Source of the DNA: Phytoactinopolyspora limicola
GTDB taxonomy: Bacteria > Actinomycetota > Actinomycetes > Jiangellales > Jiangellaceae
Direction: 5' to 3'
Assembly: GCF_011320225.1 (NCBI RefSeq)
Contig: NZ_JAAOEN010000024.1
Coordinates: 1 to 61,684 of the forward strand
DNA: 61,684 nt
A model generated the notes under the pieces. It searched no databases and was not told the origin of the DNA. It saw only the letters and a program-made list of their open reading frames with translations. A program made the translations under genes and the position numbers. Shown in pieces: positions 61,432 to 61,684 of this stretch; positions within the stretch are counted from its first letter, which is position 1, and each line of letters begins with the position of its first letter.

Positions 61432-61684
61432 CCATTCTCCTCACCTTGGGCGCGTGGCCGCGCCGGTCGATTCACCACCCCTCGCTCACCGTAACGGTGG
61501 ATCGGCTGCGGGTGTGCGGTCGGTCTTGCTTGATCATGTGCGAGTTACTCCCCGCATACAGCCTGTTGCGTTTTACGGGGGCGGCTGGTGGTGAGTGATG
61601 TCGTTCGGGAAGGGTGTTCCTGTCTGGGTGGTGGTTGGGGTTGTGGTGTGGCTAGGTGGTGGCGAGTTGTGGTGTGGTGATGCC
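61432..61684. other. Right-hand gap without a recognisable gene
   Basis: The last 250 bases hold the MetF-like promoter region and, from about 61610, a GT-rich stretch (GTGGTGGTTGGGGTTGTGG). I see no coding region, RNA gene or clear repeat. Confidence 0.4.

Overview
The window is high-GC DNA from an actinobacterium. Several features point to this group: two LLM-class (F420/FMN) oxidoreductases, NucS mismatch endonuclease, the ImuA'-ImuB-DnaE2 mutasome with actinobacterial LexA boxes, a DUF664/DinB protein, and a gene order (ssb, ettA ... thioesterase, conserved hypothetical, aglA, glbO) that I recall from Mycobacterium tuberculosis Rv2478c-Rv2470. A genus cannot be fixed from the sequence; a Jiangella- or Phytoactinopolyspora-like soil organism is a guess.

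Layout. 1-7.9 kb (+): a catabolic operon with the end of a phosphotriesterase-like hydrolase, a Tat-exported alpha/beta hydrolase lacking its nucleophile, two crotonases, an oligopeptide-type binding lipoprotein without permeases, an LLM oxidoreductase, an aldehyde dehydrogenase and a cupin. 8-9.1 kb (-): YbaK-like and PEBP-like proteins. 9.1-14.2 kb (+): two tandem GTPases, ssb and ettA. 14.9-26.5 kb (+): a tightly packed carbohydrate-type operon (binding protein, two permeases, ATPase, epimerase-like SDR, IclR regulator, class III aminotransferase, SDR, ceramidase-like hydrolase, IlvD/Edd dehydratase). It sits inside the otherwise conserved ettA-thioesterase junction and looks inserted. 26.5-32.7 kb: double-hotdog thioesterase, conserved hypothetical, alpha-glucosidase, DUF664, truncated haemoglobin, OsmC, MscS. 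32.7-41.9 kb: prolyl oligopeptidase, three GNATs, a MalY-type lyase, a sigma-factor remnant, ImuB/ImuA' and a methyltransferase. 42-45 kb (+): a FecCD-type metal, siderophore or haem importer behind a perfect 13-5-13 inverted repeat. 45.2-50.2 kb (+): DnaE2 behind SOS boxes, a phosphotransferase and NucS. 50.1-53.8 kb: a MarR regulator divergent from an LLM-hemerythrin fusion, then lipoamide dehydrogenase. 54.3-59 kb (+): a DapB-like dehydrogenase, a D-aminoacylase, a broken permease and two tandem XRE-cupin regulators. 59.3-61.4 kb: a glycine-rich membrane-anchored protein and a MetF-like protein.

The least expected layer is non-coding. At least five families of long, near-perfect palindromes lie in the intergenic gaps, many built around TGATC. 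Two families recur with compensating changes in both arms, one composite element of about 190-205 bp occurs twice, and copies supply the stop codons of two genes. Most convergent gene pairs meet at one of these palindromes. Together with the inserted catabolic operon, these repeats are the best candidates for something undescribed here.

All assignments come from reading the sequence and recalled family knowledge; no database search was run.
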